Below are positions 48,726-60,330 of a stretch of 64,000 bases of DNA, one piece after another (the first letter of the stretch is position 1; each line of letters starts with the position of its first letter). The notes beneath the pieces were generated by a model. The model was not told the origin of the DNA and ran no database searches. It saw nothing but the letters and a program-made list of their open reading frames with translations. A program made the translations under genes and the position numbers. The DNA lies in contig VXNK01000080.1 in NCBI GenBank assembly GCA_009840595.1, forward strand, positions 108,280-172,279, read 5' to 3'. Origin of the DNA: Rhodospirillaceae bacterium. Lineage in GTDB: Bacteria > Pseudomonadota > Alphaproteobacteria > Bin65.

Positions 48726-50318
48726 CTACCGCGCCGCGAAACAGGCTTCGTTGACCCGGCAGGCGCCGGCCTTGAAGCTTGTCAGCAGGTTCTTCACCGA
48801 CGCGTCGAACACGTCGAGGAACGGCTCGGGCCAGATGCCCATCCAGAGCACCAGGATGACCAGCGGCGCGAAGATCGCGACCTCGCGCGGGTGGAGGTCT
48901 TTCATCCGCATCAGGTCCGGCTTGACCAGTTCGCCGAAGATGATCCGGCGGTAGAGCCACAGCATGTAGGCGGCGCCGAGGATCACGCCGGTCGCCGCCA
49001 GGGCCGCGGCCCAGACGTTGACCTGGAAAACGCCGAACAGCACCAGGAACTCGCCGATGAAGCCGCTCGTGCCCGGCAGGCCGACCGAGGCCAGCGTGAA
49101 CACCATGAACACGGCCGCGTAGCGCGGCATCCGGTGGACCAGCCCGCCGTAGCGGTCGATCCGCCGGGTGTGGAGCCGGTCGTAGACCACCCCGACGCAC
49201 AGGAAGAGCGCGGCCGAGACGATGCCGTGGGACAGCATCTGGAACATGGCGCCGGTCACCGCCTGCTCGCCCAACAGGTTATCGGGCAGACTGCCGGCGC
49301 TGAATTGCACGGTCGCCGCGAAAATGCCGAGGGTCACGAAACCCATATGGGCGACCGACGAATAGGCGATCAGCTTCTTCATGTCCTCCTGGGCCAGCGC
49401 GACCAGCGAGGTGTAGATGATCGCTACGATGCTCAGCGTGTAGACCAGCGGCGCGAAATAGACCGAGGCGTCCGGGAACATCGGCAGCGAAAAGCGCAGG
49501 AAGCCGTAGCCGCCCATCTTCAGCAGCACGCCGGCGAGGATGACCGAGCCCGCCGTCGGCGCCTCGACATGGGCGTCCGGCAGCCAGGTATGGACCGGCC
49601 ACATCGGCAGCTTCACAGCGAAGGAGGCGAAGAAGGCGAGCCACAGCCATTTCTGCGCTTCGGGGCTGAAGCCGGTTTCCCGGGCGAACCTGAGCAGTTC
49701 GACGATGTCGGTGGTGCCCTGCCCGGCCGACTTGCTGAGGAAGTACATCGCCATGACGGCGACCAGCATCAGGACCGAGCCGAGCAGGGTGTAGAGGAAG
49801 AATTTGAACGCCGAATAGACCCGCCGGTCGCCGCCCCAGACGCCGATGATCAGGAACATCGGCAGCAGCACGCCTTCGAAGAAAACATAGAAGGTGACAA
49901 GGTCGAGGGCGCAGAAGGTGCCGACCATGAAGGTTTCGAGCACCAGGAACGCCGCCATGAATTCGCGCACCCGGGACTTGATCTCCCAGCTGCACAGGAT
50001 GCAGAGCGGCGTCAGCAGGGTCGACAGCAGGACGAACATCATCGAGATGCCGTCCACGCCCATGTGGTAGCTCAGCGTGTAGCCGCCCGGAAAGCTGAAC
50101 CAGGCCACCTTTTCGACGAACTGGAAGTCCGCCGTCCCGGTTTCGAAGTTGATCCAGATCAGCAGCGAGATCAGGAAGGTCGCGAGCGAGGCCCACAGGG
50201 CGAGCCAGCGGGCGTTGCGGTCCGTCGCCTCCCGGTCGCCGCGCACCATAACGAGAATCAGCAGCGCCCCGACCAGCGGGGCGAAGGTGACGATGCTGAG
50301 CAGCGGCCAGGTTTCCAT
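48726..50318 (-). CDS. nuoM: NADH-quinone oxidoreductase subunit M
   Basis: 530-residue proton-pumping membrane subunit. Conserved [17 protein letters not shown] (channel Glu), [22 protein letters not shown] (Lys and His) and [13 protein letters not shown] are present, with about 14 hydrophobic segments. It lies 3 bp after nuoL. Confidence 0.95.
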   Translation of the reverse strand: METWPLLSIVTFAPLVGALLILVMVRGDREATDRNARWLALWASLATFLISLLIWINFETGTADFQFVEKVAWFSFPGGYTLSYHMGVDGISMMFVLLSTLLTPLCILCSWEIKSRVREFMAAFLVLETFMVGTFCALDLVTFYVFFEGVLLPMFLIIGVWGGDRRVYSAFKFFLYTLLGSVLMLVAVMAMYFLSKSAGQGTTDIVELLRFARETGFSPEAQKWLWLAFFASFAVKLPMWPVHTWLPDAHVEAPTAGSVILAGVLLKMGGYGFLRFSLPMFPDASVYFAPLVYTLSIVAIIYTSLVALAQEDMKKLIAYSSVAHMGFVTLGIFAATVQFSAGSLPDNLLGEQAVTGAMFQMLSHGIVSAALFLCVGVVYDRLHTRRIDRYGGLVHRMPRYAAVFMVFTLASVGLPGTSGFIGEFLVLFGVFQVNVWAAALAATGVILGAAYMLWLYRRIIFGELVKPDLMRMKDLHPREVAIFAPLVILVLWMGIWPEPFLDVFDASVKNLLTSFKAGACRVNEACFAAR

Positions 50319-50321
50319 CGC

Positions 50322-52286
50322 CTAGCCCCACAGCCCGAAGACGAAGAGGGAGACGAAGCCGAAGGCGCCGATCAGCACGGCGAAGGCGTAGTGGTAGACG
50401 TAGCCGGTCTGCAGCAGGGCGGCGAGGCGCGAGCCGCCCCGGGTCGCGACCGCGGCGCCGTCCGGGCCGAAGCGGTCGATGGTGCCGCCGTCGCCCTTCT
50501 GCCACAGGCCGCGGCCGACGATCATGGCCGGGCGCACGAAGAGCCGGTCGTACAGTTCGTCGAAATACCACTTGTGGAGCAGGAAGTAGTAGAGGCCACG
50601 GAGGCGTTTCGCGAGCGCCTTCGGCCAGGCCGGACGCAGCATGTACAGGGCGTAGGCGAGCCCGATCCCGGCCAGGCCGGCGACCACGGGCAGGACCTTG
50701 ACCCAGGCCGGCACATGGTGCGCGGCATCGAGGATCGCGCCGTTCTCGCGCATGTAGATCGAGTCGCCCCAGAAGCCGCTCCAGTCGTGGCCGGCGAACC
50801 AGGCGACGGCGATCGCGCCGGCGAAGACCGAGCCGAAGGCCAGCACGAACAGCGGCGCCAGCATGACCATCGGCGATTCGTGGACATGGGCCTGGACCTC
50901 GGCCGGCGCCCGGCTCTCGCCGTGGAAGGTCATGATGATCAGCCGCCAGGAATAGAAGGCGGTCATGATCGCCGCGGCGATGCCCATCCAGAAGGCGAAC
51001 AGGCCGAGCCCGGTGTGGGCGCCGAACGCCGCCTCGAGGATCAGGTCCTTGGAATAGAAGCCGGCGAAGCCGAAGACGAAGGGAATGCCGACCCCGGCCA
51101 GCGCCAGCGAGCCGATCCACATCAGGATGTAGGTCGTCTGCATCTTGCGCCACAGGCCGCCCATGCGGCGCATGTCCTGCTCGTCCGACATGCCGTGGAT
51201 GACCGAGCCGGCGCCGAGGAACAGCAGCGCTTTGAAGAAGGCGTGGGTCATCAGGTGGAACATCGCGACCGGATAGGCGCCGATGCCGGCGGCGAAGAAC
51301 ATGTAGCCGAGCTGCGAACAGGTCGAATAGGCGATGACGCGCTTGATGTCGTTCTGCACCAGGCCGACGGTCGCGGCGAAAAAGGCGGTGAGCGCCCCGA
51401 CCGTGACGACGGTCGCGAGGGCGAGCGGCGCGAATTCGAACATCGGCGACAGGCGGCACACCATGAACACGCCCGCCGTCACCATGGTGGCGGCGTGGAT
51501 CAGGGCGGAAACAGGCGTCGGGCCCTCCATCGCGTCGGGCAGCCAGGTGTGCAGCAGGATCTGGGCCGACTTGCCCATGGCGCCGATGAACAGGAGGATG
51601 CAGGTCCAGTCGAGCGCGGTCTGGCCGTCGATGACGTAGCCGCCGACGGTGGTGATTTCCTTGCCGGGCAGCTCCCGCGCCGCCGGCAGCACGGTCGAGA
51701 AGTCGAGCGAACCGAAAATGGCGAACACGGCGAAGATGCCGAGTGCGAAGCCGAAATCGCCGATCCGGTTGACCAGGAACGCCTTGATCGCCGCGGCGTT
51801 GGCGCTCTCGCGCTTGTACCAGAAACCGATCAGCAGGTAGGAGCACAGGCCGACGCCTTCCCAGCCGAAGAACATCTGGGCGAAGTTCTCCGCCGTCACC
51901 AGCATCAGCATGGAGAAGGTGAACAGGCTGAGATAGGCGAAGAACCGCGGCTTGTGCGGGTCGTGGCCCATATAGCCGATCGAGTAGACGTGGACGACGG
52001 CGGAGACCAGCGCCACCACCACGACCATGACGGCGGCGAGCGTATCGAAGCGCAGCGCCCAGTCGACGCTCAGGTCGCCCGACGCCATCCAGGTGAACAG
52101 GCGGATCGGCTCCTGCGGGCCGGTCTTCGCGAAGCCGACCTCGTACAGGATGATCGCGCCCAGCACCGCGGAGACGCAGAGCAGGCCGGACGTGACGTAC
52201 ATCGAGGCCCGGTCCCCGATCCGCCGGCCGAACAGCCCCGCGATAACGGCGCCGAGCAGCGGCAGGAAGATGGCAGCGACATACAT
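50322..52286 (-). CDS. nuoL: NADH-quinone oxidoreductase subunit L
   Basis: 654-residue distal pump subunit. Motifs FFGWEGVGLCSYLLIGFWY, MGKSAQILLHTWLPDAMEGPTPVSALIH and YSTCSQLGYMFFA mark the antiporter core; the C-terminal extension includes the lateral helix. Start ATG 52286 (MYVAAIFLP). Seven bp after nuoK. Confidence 0.95.
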   Translation of the reverse strand: MYVAAIFLPLLGAVIAGLFGRRIGDRASMYVTSGLLCVSAVLGAIILYEVGFAKTGPQEPIRLFTWMASGDLSVDWALRFDTLAAVMVVVVALVSAVVHVYSIGYMGHDPHKPRFFAYLSLFTFSMLMLVTAENFAQMFFGWEGVGLCSYLLIGFWYKRESANAAAIKAFLVNRIGDFGFALGIFAVFAIFGSLDFSTVLPAARELPGKEITTVGGYVIDGQTALDWTCILLFIGAMGKSAQILLHTWLPDAMEGPTPVSALIHAATMVTAGVFMVCRLSPMFEFAPLALATVVTVGALTAFFAATVGLVQNDIKRVIAYSTCSQLGYMFFAAGIGAYPVAMFHLMTHAFFKALLFLGAGSVIHGMSDEQDMRRMGGLWRKMQTTYILMWIGSLALAGVGIPFVFGFAGFYSKDLILEAAFGAHTGLGLFAFWMGIAAAIMTAFYSWRLIIMTFHGESRAPAEVQAHVHESPMVMLAPLFVLAFGSVFAGAIAVAWFAGHDWSGFWGDSIYMRENGAILDAAHHVPAWVKVLPVVAGLAGIGLAYALYMLRPAWPKALAKRLRGLYYFLLHKWYFDELYDRLFVRPAMIVGRGLWQKGDGGTIDRFGPDGAAVATRGGSRLAALLQTGYVYHYAFAVLIGAFGFVSLFVFGLWG

Positions 52287-52293
52287 GCTGCGT

Positions 52294-52605
52294 TCAGCCC
52301 TTCATCACGTTCACGTCTTCCACCGCGATGGAGCCGCGGTTGCGGAAGTAGATGACGAGGATGGCGAGCCCGATGGCGGCCTCGGCAGCGGCCACGGTGA
52401 GCACGAACATCGCGAAGATCTGGCCGACCAGGTCCTTCAGCGCCCAGGAGAAGGCGACCAGGTTGATGTTGACGGCGAGCAGGATCAGCTCGACCGACAT
52501 CAGGATGATGATGACGTTCTTCCGGTTCAGGAAAATGCCGAAGATCCCGATGGTGAACAGGATCGCGGCGACCGTCAGATAGTGCGCGAGGCCGATCTCC
52601 CACAT
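52294..52605 (-). CDS. nuoK: NADH-quinone oxidoreductase subunit K
   Basis: 103-residue membrane subunit with three TMs. Buried Glu residues are in [16 protein letters not shown] and [14 protein letters not shown]. It is four bp after nuoJ, on the same strand. Confidence 0.95.
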   Translation of the reverse strand: MWEIGLAHYLTVAAILFTIGIFGIFLNRKNVIIILMSVELILLAVNINLVAFSWALKDLVGQIFAMFVLTVAAAEAAIGLAILVIYFRNRGSIAVEDVNVMKG

Positions 52606-52609
52606 CGTC

Positions 52610-53224
52610 TCAGACGCCCTCCCCCGGCCGCACCTGCTTCAGCTCCACCGTCTCCTCTCGGCGGCGGCGGACCTGCTCGCCGATCTTCTGCTTGCGCACG
52701 CCGGGGCGCTGGCGCAGCGTCAATACGATGGCACCGACCATGGCGACGAACAGCACCATGCCGGCAAGCTGGAACAGGTAGATGTACTTCGTGTAGAGCA
52801 GCCGGCCGAGCATCTCGGTATTGGTGAGCGCGCTGTCCTCCGGCACCTTTTCGGTCAGCGCGCCCTTTACCTCGGGGGCCACGGCCCAGATGCCGCCGAC
52901 GAAGACGATCTCGCCGAGCAGGATCGCCGCGATCAGGCCGCCTACCGGCAGGTAGCGCTGAAAGCCCTCGCGCAGTTCGACGAAGTTGATGTCCAGCATC
53001 ATGACGACGAACAGGAACAGCACGGCGACGGCGCCGACATAGACGATCACCAGGATCATCGCGAGGAACTCGGCCCCGGTCAGCACGAACAGCCCGGCGG
53101 CGTTGAAGAAGGTGAGCACCAGGAACAGGACGGAATGGACCGGGTTGCGCGCCGTCACCACCATGACGGCGGCGGCCACGGCGATGAAGGCGAACAGGTA
53201 GAAGGCGAGGGCTTGCAGGATCAT
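52610..53224 (-). CDS. nuoJ: NADH-quinone oxidoreductase subunit J
   Basis: 204-residue membrane subunit with five hydrophobic segments ([45 protein letters not shown] and others). The conserved [12 protein letters not shown] segment corresponds to the pi-bulge helix TM3. The C-terminal tail is charged. It is five bp after nuoI. Confidence 0.94.
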   Translation of the reverse strand: MILQALAFYLFAFIAVAAAVMVVTARNPVHSVLFLVLTFFNAAGLFVLTGAEFLAMILVIVYVGAVAVLFLFVVMMLDINFVELREGFQRYLPVGGLIAAILLGEIVFVGGIWAVAPEVKGALTEKVPEDSALTNTEMLGRLLYTKYIYLFQLAGMVLFVAMVGAIVLTLRQRPGVRKQKIGEQVRRRREETVELKQVRPGEGV

Positions 53225-53230
53225 CGGCGG

Positions 53231-53710
53231 CTACCGGTAGGGCGCGTCGGCGGCGAGCGCCTGCGCAATTTCGGTTTCCCAACGGTCGCCGTTCGCCAGT
53301 AATTTCTCCTTGTTGTACATCAGCTCTTCGCGCGTCTCGGCCGCGAATTCGAAATTCGGCCCCTCGACGATGGCATCGACCGGGCAGGCCTCCTCGCAGA
53401 AGCCGCAATAGATGCATTTCGTCATGTCGATGTCGTAGCGCGTCGTCCGGCGGCTGCCGTCGGCGCGCGGCTCGGCCTCGATGGTGATCGCCTGGGCCGG
53501 GCAGATCGCCTCGCACAGCTTGCAGGCGATGCAGCGCTCCTCGCCGTTCGCGTAGCGGCGCAGGGCGTGCTCGCCGCGGAAGCGCGGGCTGAGCGGCCCT
53601 TTCTCATAGGGGTAATTGATCGTCACCTTGGGCTTGAAGAAATAGACCAGCGTCTTCCACAGGCCGACGCCGATCTCCCAGAGCAGGACGGTTCGTGCCG
53701 CGCGCAGCAT
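53231..53710 (-). CDS. nuoI: NADH-quinone oxidoreductase subunit I
   Basis: 159-residue peripheral subunit carrying two [4Fe-4S] clusters (N6a, N6b): [14 protein letters not shown] and [16 protein letters not shown]. The N-terminal helix anchors it to the membrane arm. The 13-bp gap follows nuoH. Confidence 0.95.
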   Translation of the reverse strand: MLRAARTVLLWEIGVGLWKTLVYFFKPKVTINYPYEKGPLSPRFRGEHALRRYANGEERCIACKLCEAICPAQAITIEAEPRADGSRRTTRYDIDMTKCIYCGFCEEACPVDAIVEGPNFEFAAETREELMYNKEKLLANGDRWETEIAQALAADAPYR

Positions 53711-53723
53711 GGTTCTCGCTCCC

Positions 53724-54755
53724 CTAGGCCGGCAGCCAGCCGGCGTACAGCAACACGCCGGAATACGCCACGACGGCGATCAGCGACAGGGGCAGGAAGA
53801 CCTTCCAGCCCAGCCGCATCAGCTGGTCGTAGCGATAGCGCGGCAGCGTCGCACGGACCCAGATAAAGACGAACAGCAGGAACGCGATCTTCAGGGCCAG
53901 CCAGATCGGCCCCGGGATCCAGTTCAGCCAGGAAACGTCGAGCGGCGGCAGCCAGCCGCCCATGAACAGGACGGCGGTGATGCCGCTCATCATGATCATG
54001 TTGATGTATTCGCCCAGGAAGAACAGAGCGAACGGAAAGGCGGAATATTCGACGAAATAGCCGGCGACCAGTTCGGCCTCGGCCTCCGGCAGGTCGAAGG
54101 GGTGGCGGTTCGTTTCCGCCAGCGCGGAGATGAAGAACACCACGAACATCGGCGCCAGCGGGATCCAGTACCAGTTCCAGAAGCCGCCCTGCTGGGCGAG
54201 CACGATCTCCGCAAGGTTGAGCGAACCGGCTACGATCAGCACCGTGATCAACACGAAGCCGATGGAGACTTCGTAGGACACCATCTGGGCCGCCGAGCGC
54301 AGGGCGCCGAGAAAGGCGTAGCGCGAATTGCTCGCCCAGCCGGCCATGATGATGCCGTAGACGCCGAGCGAGGAAATCGCGAAGAGATAGAGCACGCCGA
54401 CGTTGATGTTGGAGATGACCCACACGCCGCTCTCGCTCTGCCCCAGCGGGATGACCGCCCAGGCGATCAGGGCGAGGGTGAAGGTCAGGACCGGCGCGAA
54501 CAGGAACACCGCCCGGTTGGCGCCGGACGGAATCACCGTCTCCTTCATCAGCAGCTTGAGGCCGTCGGCCATCGGCTGCAGCAGGCCGAACGGACCGACC
54601 ACGTTCGGCCCCTTGCGCAGCATCATCGCGGCGAGGACCTTGCGCTCGTACCAGGTCAGCAGCGCCATGCCGACCAGCAGCGGCACGACGATCAGCAGGA
54701 TCCAGCCGATCAGGATCAGCGCCGGCAGGGCGTAGCCTTCCCAGAACACCATCAT
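53724..54755 (-). CDS. nuoH: NADH-quinone oxidoreductase subunit H
   Basis: 343-residue membrane subunit at the quinone site with about eight to nine TMs. [21 protein letters not shown] (Q-site loop) and [21 protein letters not shown] (Glu-rich E-channel loop) are both intact. It follows nuoG by six bp. Confidence 0.95.
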   Translation of the reverse strand: MMVFWEGYALPALILIGWILLIVVPLLVGMALLTWYERKVLAAMMLRKGPNVVGPFGLLQPMADGLKLLMKETVIPSGANRAVFLFAPVLTFTLALIAWAVIPLGQSESGVWVISNINVGVLYLFAISSLGVYGIIMAGWASNSRYAFLGALRSAAQMVSYEVSIGFVLITVLIVAGSLNLAEIVLAQQGGFWNWYWIPLAPMFVVFFISALAETNRHPFDLPEAEAELVAGYFVEYSAFPFALFFLGEYINMIMMSGITAVLFMGGWLPPLDVSWLNWIPGPIWLALKIAFLLFVFIWVRATLPRYRYDQLMRLGWKVFLPLSLIAVVAYSGVLLYAGWLPA

Positions 54756-54761
54756 GGGGCG

Positions 54762-56837
54762 CTACCCGTCCGTGCCCGTGCGCACGCCGGCGTCGAGCGA
54801 CCGGCGCATCTGCGTGCATTGCGCCATGGTTTCCGAACAGCGGCTGATCGGGTCGGTCATGTAGAAATTCCCGACCGGCGAGCGGAACGGTGCTGAATCC
54901 GGTGCAGCGTCGGAAATATCGCCGCCGAAGCCTTCCCATTCGGCCGGCACGACTTCGTCGACGGCGTCGAAAACCGGGTTGGCGTCGGCCAGCCGGGCGC
55001 GAACCTGGGCCAGCGAATCGTAGGGCAGCGTGCGTCCCGCCGCTTCCGAGAACGCGCGGATGATGGTCCAGTCCTCCCGCGCATCGCCGGGCGGGAAGAT
55101 GGCAAGCGCCGTCCGTTGCGGCCGGCCTTCCACATTCACATAGGTGGCGCTTTTCTCGGTGTAGGCCGCGCCCGGCAGGATAACGTCCGCCCGGCCAGCG
55201 CCGGCATCGCCGTGATGGCCCTGGTAGACCACGAACGCCTCGCCCAGCCGGTCCATATCGATCTCGTCCGCGCCGAGCAGCCAGACCAGGCCGATCTCGC
55301 CCGCCGCAGCACCGTCGAGGATCGCCGCGGTGTCGCGGCCGCCCGGTCCGGGCGCAAAGCCGAGATCGAGACCGCCGACCCGCGACGCCGCCGTGTGCAG
55401 GACGTTGAAGCCGTTCCAGCCGTCGCGCACCATGCCGAAGCGCTCGGCTGCCGCACGCGCCAGGCCGAGCATCTGCGCGCCGTCGTCGCGCGCCAGCACG
55501 CCGGGGCCGACGATCAGCATCGGCCGTTCGGCATCCTCCAGAACTTTCGCAAAACCGTGGTCGCCCCCGGCGAGCGCGGCCAGCGTCTCCGCGCCGGCGC
55601 CGAGATGATCGACGCGGTAGGTCAGGTCCGCCGGCTCGCCGATCAGGCCGATGCGGAAACCGCCGGCCCGCCAGCGCCGCCGGATGCGGGCGTTGAGCAC
55701 CGCGGCCTCGATCCGCGGGTTGGCGCCGATCAGCAGCAGGGCATCGGCCTCGTCGATTCCCGCGATCCCGCTGTTGAACAGGTAGCCGGCGCGCACCGCC
55801 GGATCGACCTTCGCCCCGTCCTGGCGGCAGTCGATATTCTCCGAGCCGCAGGCCGCAAACAGGTCCTTGAGCGCGATCATGGCCTCGCAGTCGGCCTGGT
55901 CGCCGACGATCGCCGCCATGCCCGCGCCGCCGGTCTCCGCGATCCGGTCGGCGATCGCGGCGAAGGCTTCGGACCAGGAGGCGGGCTCCAGCCTGCCGTC
56001 GCGGCGGACATAGGGCCGGTCCAGCCGCTGGCGTTTCAGCCCGTCGCAGGCGAAGCGCGTCTTGTCGGAAATCCACTCCTCGTTGATGTCGTCGTTGAGC
56101 CGCGGCAGCACGCGCATGACCTCGGCGCCGCGGCTGTCGACCCGGATGTTGGAGCCGACGGCGTCCATGACGTCGATCGATTCGGTCTTGCGCAGTTCCC
56201 ACGACCGCGCCGTGAAGGCGTAGGGCTTGGAGGTCAGTGCGCCGACCGGGCACAGGTCGATGACGTTGCCGGACAGTTCGGAAGTCAGCGAGCGTTCGAG
56301 ATAGGTCGCGATCTCCATATGCTCGCCGCGGTGCAGCGCGCCGATCTCCTCGACGCCGGCGACCTCCTCGGCGAAGCGGATGCAGCGGGTGCAATGGATG
56401 CAGCGGGTCATGATGGTCTTGACCAGCGGCCCCATTTCCTTGTCGTGGACCGCCCGCTTGTTCTCCTCGAAGCGCGTGCGGTCGTGGCCGTAGGCCATCG
56501 CCTGGTCCTGCAGGTCGCATTCGCCGCCCTGGTCGCAGATCGGGCAGTCGAGCGGATGGTTGATCAGCAGGAACTCCATCACGCCCTTGCGGGCCTTGAT
56601 CGTCTTCTCCGAATCGGTGAACACGACCATGCCATCCATGACCGGCTGGGCGCAGGACGCCACCGGCTTGGGCGCCTTCTCGACCTCGACCATGCACATG
56701 CGGCAGTTGCCGGCGATCGACAGCCGCTCGTGGAAGCAGAAATGCGGCACTTCCTTGCCGATCGACTGCAGCGCCTGGAACAGGGTCAGGCGCCCGTCGA
56801 CTTCGTACTCGCTGCCGTCAACGGTAATCGTCGCCAT
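54762..56837 (-). CDS. nuoG: NADH-quinone oxidoreductase subunit G
   Basis: 691-residue iron-sulfur subunit. The N-terminal [2Fe-2S] domain (CFHERLSIAGNCRMCMVEV, PVASCAQP), the His/Cys cluster HPLDCPICDQGGECDLQD and the [4Fe-4S] motif CIHCTRCIRFAEEV are complete, followed by a molybdopterin-oxidoreductase-like domain. Start ATG 56837 (MATITVDGSEYEV) is chosen; the longer track ORF is a shadow of nuoF. Five bp after nuoF. Confidence 0.95.
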   Translation of the reverse strand: MATITVDGSEYEVDGRLTLFQALQSIGKEVPHFCFHERLSIAGNCRMCMVEVEKAPKPVASCAQPVMDGMVVFTDSEKTIKARKGVMEFLLINHPLDCPICDQGGECDLQDQAMAYGHDRTRFEENKRAVHDKEMGPLVKTIMTRCIHCTRCIRFAEEVAGVEEIGALHRGEHMEIATYLERSLTSELSGNVIDLCPVGALTSKPYAFTARSWELRKTESIDVMDAVGSNIRVDSRGAEVMRVLPRLNDDINEEWISDKTRFACDGLKRQRLDRPYVRRDGRLEPASWSEAFAAIADRIAETGGAGMAAIVGDQADCEAMIALKDLFAACGSENIDCRQDGAKVDPAVRAGYLFNSGIAGIDEADALLLIGANPRIEAAVLNARIRRRWRAGGFRIGLIGEPADLTYRVDHLGAGAETLAALAGGDHGFAKVLEDAERPMLIVGPGVLARDDGAQMLGLARAAAERFGMVRDGWNGFNVLHTAASRVGGLDLGFAPGPGGRDTAAILDGAAAGEIGLVWLLGADEIDMDRLGEAFVVYQGHHGDAGAGRADVILPGAAYTEKSATYVNVEGRPQRTALAIFPPGDAREDWTIIRAFSEAAGRTLPYDSLAQVRARLADANPVFDAVDEVVPAEWEGFGGDISDAAPDSAPFRSPVGNFYMTDPISRCSETMAQCTQMRRSLDAGVRTGTDG

Positions 56838-56842
56838 CGCGC

Positions 56843-58126
56843 TTACGCCGCTACCTTGCGTTCGAGGATCCGGCGCTCCAGTTCGGGCCGGAAATGCCGG
56901 ATCAGCCCCTGGATCGGCCAGGCCGCCGCGTCGCCGAGGGCGCAGATCGTGTGGCCCTCGACCTGGTAGGTCACCTCTTCCAGCATGTCGATTTCGCCGA
57001 TATCGGCCTCGCCGCGCACCAGCCGCGTCATGACGCGCCACATCCAGCCGGTGCCCTCGCGGCACGGCGTACACTGGCCGCAGCTTTCGTGCATGTAGAA
57101 TTTCGACAGGCGGCAGATCGCGTTCACGATATCGGTCGACTTGTCCATCACGATGACCGCTGCGGTGCCGAGGCCGGATTTGAGGCCGGCCAGCGTGTCG
57201 AAATCCATCGGCAGGTCCTGGCAGGTGTCGGCCGGCAGGCAGGGCACCGAGGAGCCGCCGGGAATGACGGCGAGCAGGTTGTCCCAGCCGCCGCGTACGC
57301 CGCCGGCATGTTTGTCGATCAGCTCGCGGAACGGGATGCCCATCGCCTCTTCGACGTTGCACGGCGTGTTCACATGGCCTGAAATGCAGAACAGCTTGGT
57401 GCCGGTGTTGCGCGCGTCGCGCCCGATGCCGGCGAACCAGGCGGCGCCGCGGCGCAGGATCGTCGGCACGACGGCGATGGATTCGACGTTGTTGACCGTG
57501 GTCGGGCAGCCGTAGAGGCCGGCATTGGCCGGAAACGGCGGCTTGAGGCGCGGCTGGCCCTTCTTGCCTTCCAGGCTCTCCAGCAGCGCCGTCTCCTCGC
57601 CGCAGATATAGGCGCCGGCCCCCCGGTGGACGTGGATATCAAAGTCCCAGCCCGAACCGGCGGCGTTCCTGCCGATCAGTCCGGCCCCGTAGGCCTGGTC
57701 GACGGCGGCCTGCAGGCATTCCGCCTCGCGATAGAACTCGCCGCGGACATAGATGTAGGCCGCATTCGCGCCCATGGCGAAACCGGCGATCAGGCAGCCT
57801 TCGATCAGCTTGTGCGGGTCGTGGCGCATGATGTCCCGGTCCTTGCAGGTGCCGGGCTCCGATTCGTCCGCGTTGACGACCAGATAGTGCGGGCGGCCGT
57901 CGCGCTTGTCGTCCGGCGGCATGAAGGACCATTTGAGGCCGGTCGGGAAGCCGGCGCCGCCCCGACCGCGCAGGCCCGATTCCTTGACCTGCTGGCAGAT
58001 CCAGGCGCGGCCCTGCTTGAGAAACCAGGCCGTCTGGTCCCAGTCGCCGCGCCGGCGCGCGCCTTCGAGGCCCCAGTCCTCGAAGCCGTAGAGGTTGGTG
58101 AAGATGCGGTCGCGGTCCTGGAGCAT
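56843..58126 (-). CDS. nuoF: NADH-quinone oxidoreductase subunit F
   Basis: 427-residue NADH/FMN-binding subunit. [18 protein letters not shown] and [17 protein letters not shown] bind FMN and [22 protein letters not shown] is the signature, and the N3 cluster is in [15 protein letters not shown] with a later Cys (HTICALGDA). ATG 58126 (MLQDRDRIF) overlaps the nuoE stop by one base (TGATG). Confidence 0.95.
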   Translation of the reverse strand: MLQDRDRIFTNLYGFEDWGLEGARRRGDWDQTAWFLKQGRAWICQQVKESGLRGRGGAGFPTGLKWSFMPPDDKRDGRPHYLVVNADESEPGTCKDRDIMRHDPHKLIEGCLIAGFAMGANAAYIYVRGEFYREAECLQAAVDQAYGAGLIGRNAAGSGWDFDIHVHRGAGAYICGEETALLESLEGKKGQPRLKPPFPANAGLYGCPTTVNNVESIAVVPTILRRGAAWFAGIGRDARNTGTKLFCISGHVNTPCNVEEAMGIPFRELIDKHAGGVRGGWDNLLAVIPGGSSVPCLPADTCQDLPMDFDTLAGLKSGLGTAAVIVMDKSTDIVNAICRLSKFYMHESCGQCTPCREGTGWMWRVMTRLVRGEADIGEIDMLEEVTYQVEGHTICALGDAAAWPIQGLIRHFRPELERRILERKVAA

Positions 58127-59070
58127 CAGGCGCCGCCCTCCCCCGCTTCGGCCAGCGCCGCGGCCTGCGCGATCCAGTCGTCGCGCTCGATCCGGCCGCC
58201 CAGTTTCAACGCGTCGTTCACCCACGCCCTCTGATCCGGCGTCCAGGCCGCGACCTGGTCGAAATGGAAAATCCCGATGCCGTGCAACGCACTCTCGATC
58301 TTCGGGCCGAGACCCTTGATGCCGGTCAGCGCGTCCGCCTTGCCGCCGCGCGGCGCATCGAGCGCGGGCGGACGGGCGGCCCCAACGGGCGGCTCGGCGG
58401 CGGGTGGCTCGGCGGCGACCGCCGACGGCGCGCCGTAGACCGCCGCCGGATCGAAGCGCACCGGCGGCGGCACGTCGAGCAGGGTCAGCGCGCCGCCTTC
58501 GGGCTCCGAGGAGCGGCGGCCGGCCAGGGATCCAACCGGCAGGTCGTCGCCGTTCTTCAGGGCGCGCAGGACGGCGGCGAAATCCTCGTAGCTCAGGTCT
58601 TCCACGAAATCGTCGTTCACCTGGACCATCGGCGCGTTCACGCAGGCGCCCAGGCACTCAACCTCGGTGCAGGTGAACTGCCCGTCGTCGCTGGTTTCGC
58701 CGGGGCCGATGCCGACCTCGTCGCGGATGGCGCGGAACACCTCGCCGGCGCCGCGAATCATGCAGGGCGTCGTACCGCAGACCTGGAGATGGAACGTCCC
58801 GACCGGCGCGAGGTTGATCATCGTGTAGAAGGTCGCGACCTCCATCACGCGGATCTTCGCCATGCCGAGCCGCCCGGCGATATGCTCGATGGCGGCCCGG
58901 GGCACCCAGCCGCCATGCTGGCGCTGCGCCAGGTCGAGCAGCGGCAGGACGGCGCTGGCCTGCCGGCCCTCCGGATAGCGGGCGACCGCCTTCTCGGCCG
59001 CATCGGCGTGGGCGCCGTCGAAGGCGAAGCTGTCGGGCTGCTCCAAGGCCACGGGAGACGGTCCGCTCAC
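58126..59070 (-). CDS. nuoE: NADH-quinone oxidoreductase subunit E with C-terminal helix-hairpin-helix-like extension
   Basis: 314-residue subunit, longer than the roughly 160-220 residues of the basic form. The [2Fe-2S] ligands are in [12 protein letters not shown] and [14 protein letters not shown]. After about residue 185 comes a Pro/Ala linker and then [20 protein letters not shown] with [12 protein letters not shown], a helix-hairpin-helix-like module seen in other alphaproteobacterial NuoE proteins. Its function in complex I is not known. It overlaps nuoD by 4 bp. Confidence 0.92.
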   Translation of the reverse strand: MSGPSPVALEQPDSFAFDGAHADAAEKAVARYPEGRQASAVLPLLDLAQRQHGGWVPRAAIEHIAGRLGMAKIRVMEVATFYTMINLAPVGTFHLQVCGTTPCMIRGAGEVFRAIRDEVGIGPGETSDDGQFTCTEVECLGACVNAPMVQVNDDFVEDLSYEDFAAVLRALKNGDDLPVGSLAGRRSSEPEGGALTLLDVPPPVRFDPAAVYGAPSAVAAEPPAAEPPVGAARPPALDAPRGGKADALTGIKGLGPKIESALHGIGIFHFDQVAAWTPDQRAWVNDALKLGGRIERDDWIAQAAALAEAGEGGA

Positions 59071-60326
59071 CGGTCGACCTCGCCGAATACGACGTCCATG
59101 GAGCCGACGATGGCGCAGACGTCCGCCAGCATGTGACCCCTGGACATGAAATCGGTCGCCTGGAGATGGGCGAAACCCGGCGCCCGGATCTTGCAGCGGT
59201 AGGGCTTATTGGTGCCGTCGGCGACCAGATAGACGCCGAATTCGCCCTTCGGCGCCTCGACCGCCGTGTAGGTCTCGCCGGCCGGAACGCGATAGCCCTC
59301 GGTGTAGAGCTTGAAATGGTGGATCAGCGCTTCCATGGAGCGTTTCATTTCGCCCCGTTTCGGCGGCGTCACCTTGTTGTCGTCGGCCGCCACCGGCCCG
59401 TCGAGCGTCTCCAGCCTGTCGAGCGCCTGGTCGACGATGCGCAGGCTCTGGCGAATCTCCTCGACGCGCACGAGGTAGCGGTCATAGCAATCGCCGTTCC
59501 GGCCGACCGGGATGTCGAAGTCGTACGCTTCGTAGCCGTCGTAGGGCTGCGCCTTGCGCAGGTCCCAGGCGAGGCCGGAGGCGCGCAGCATCGGGCCGGA
59601 AAATCCCCAGTCCAGCGCGTCCCTGGCGTCGACGACGCCGATATCCACCGAACGCTGCTTGAAGATGCGGTTCTCGGTCAGCAGCGCTTCGATATCGTCG
59701 ATCACCTTCGGGAACGCCGCGCGCCAGTCGCGGATGTCGTCGGCCAGGCCCGCCGGCAGGTCCCGGTGCACGCCGCCGGGCCGGAAATAGGCCGCGTGGA
59801 GCCGGGCGCCGCACACCCGCTCGTAGAAGCCCATCAGCTTCTCGCGCTCCTCGAACGCCCACAGGAACGGGGTCAGCGCGCCGACATCCATGGCATAGGC
59901 CGGCACGTTCAGCAGATGGTTGAGCACCCGGCCGATCTCGGCGTAGAGCACGCGGATCGCCTGGCCGCGCGGCGGCGCCTCGATGCCCAGCAGCTTCTCC
60001 GTCGCCAGGGCAAAGGCATGCTCCTGGTTCATCGGCGCGACATAGTCGAGCCGGTCGAAATAGGGCACGGCCTGGAGATAGGTCTTGTGCTCGATCAGCT
60101 TCTCGGTGCCGCGGTGCAGCAGGCCGATATGGGGATCGGCGCGCTCGACGATCTCGCCGTCCATCTCCAGCACCAGGCGCAGGACGCCGTGGGCCGCCGG
60201 ATGCTGCGGCCCGAAATTCAGGTTGAGATTCTTGATCTCGACATCGCCGGGGCCGGGCCCAGGGCCGGACCTAGAGCCGGACCTGAGATCGCCCGGCGCA
60301 GCGGCCGCCGTCCGTCCGTCCGGCAT
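59067..60326 (-). CDS. nuoD: NADH-quinone oxidoreductase subunit D
   Basis: 419-residue 49-kDa-type subunit of the quinone-binding chamber. [38 protein letters not shown] and [19 protein letters not shown] are conserved. ATG 60326 (MPDGRTAAA) has GGAGG about nine bases upstream, so I prefer it to the track start. The N-terminus has an unusual [12 protein letters not shown] stretch from a tandem CCGGGCC-type repeat. Confidence 0.94.
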   Translation of the reverse strand: MPDGRTAAAAPGDLRSGSRSGPGPGPGDVEIKNLNLNFGPQHPAAHGVLRLVLEMDGEIVERADPHIGLLHRGTEKLIEHKTYLQAVPYFDRLDYVAPMNQEHAFALATEKLLGIEAPPRGQAIRVLYAEIGRVLNHLLNVPAYAMDVGALTPFLWAFEEREKLMGFYERVCGARLHAAYFRPGGVHRDLPAGLADDIRDWRAAFPKVIDDIEALLTENRIFKQRSVDIGVVDARDALDWGFSGPMLRASGLAWDLRKAQPYDGYEAYDFDIPVGRNGDCYDRYLVRVEEIRQSLRIVDQALDRLETLDGPVAADDNKVTPPKRGEMKRSMEALIHHFKLYTEGYRVPAGETYTAVEAPKGEFGVYLVADGTNKPYRCKIRAPGFAHLQATDFMSRGHMLADVCAIVGSMDVVFGEVDR

Positions 60327-60330
60327 TCCC

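Noticed and set aside
47037-52355. 1772-aa plus-strand ORF across nuoL, nuoM and nuoN
   Set aside because: Antisense shadow of three well-conserved membrane subunits; the product is His/Asp/Arg-rich with no domain.
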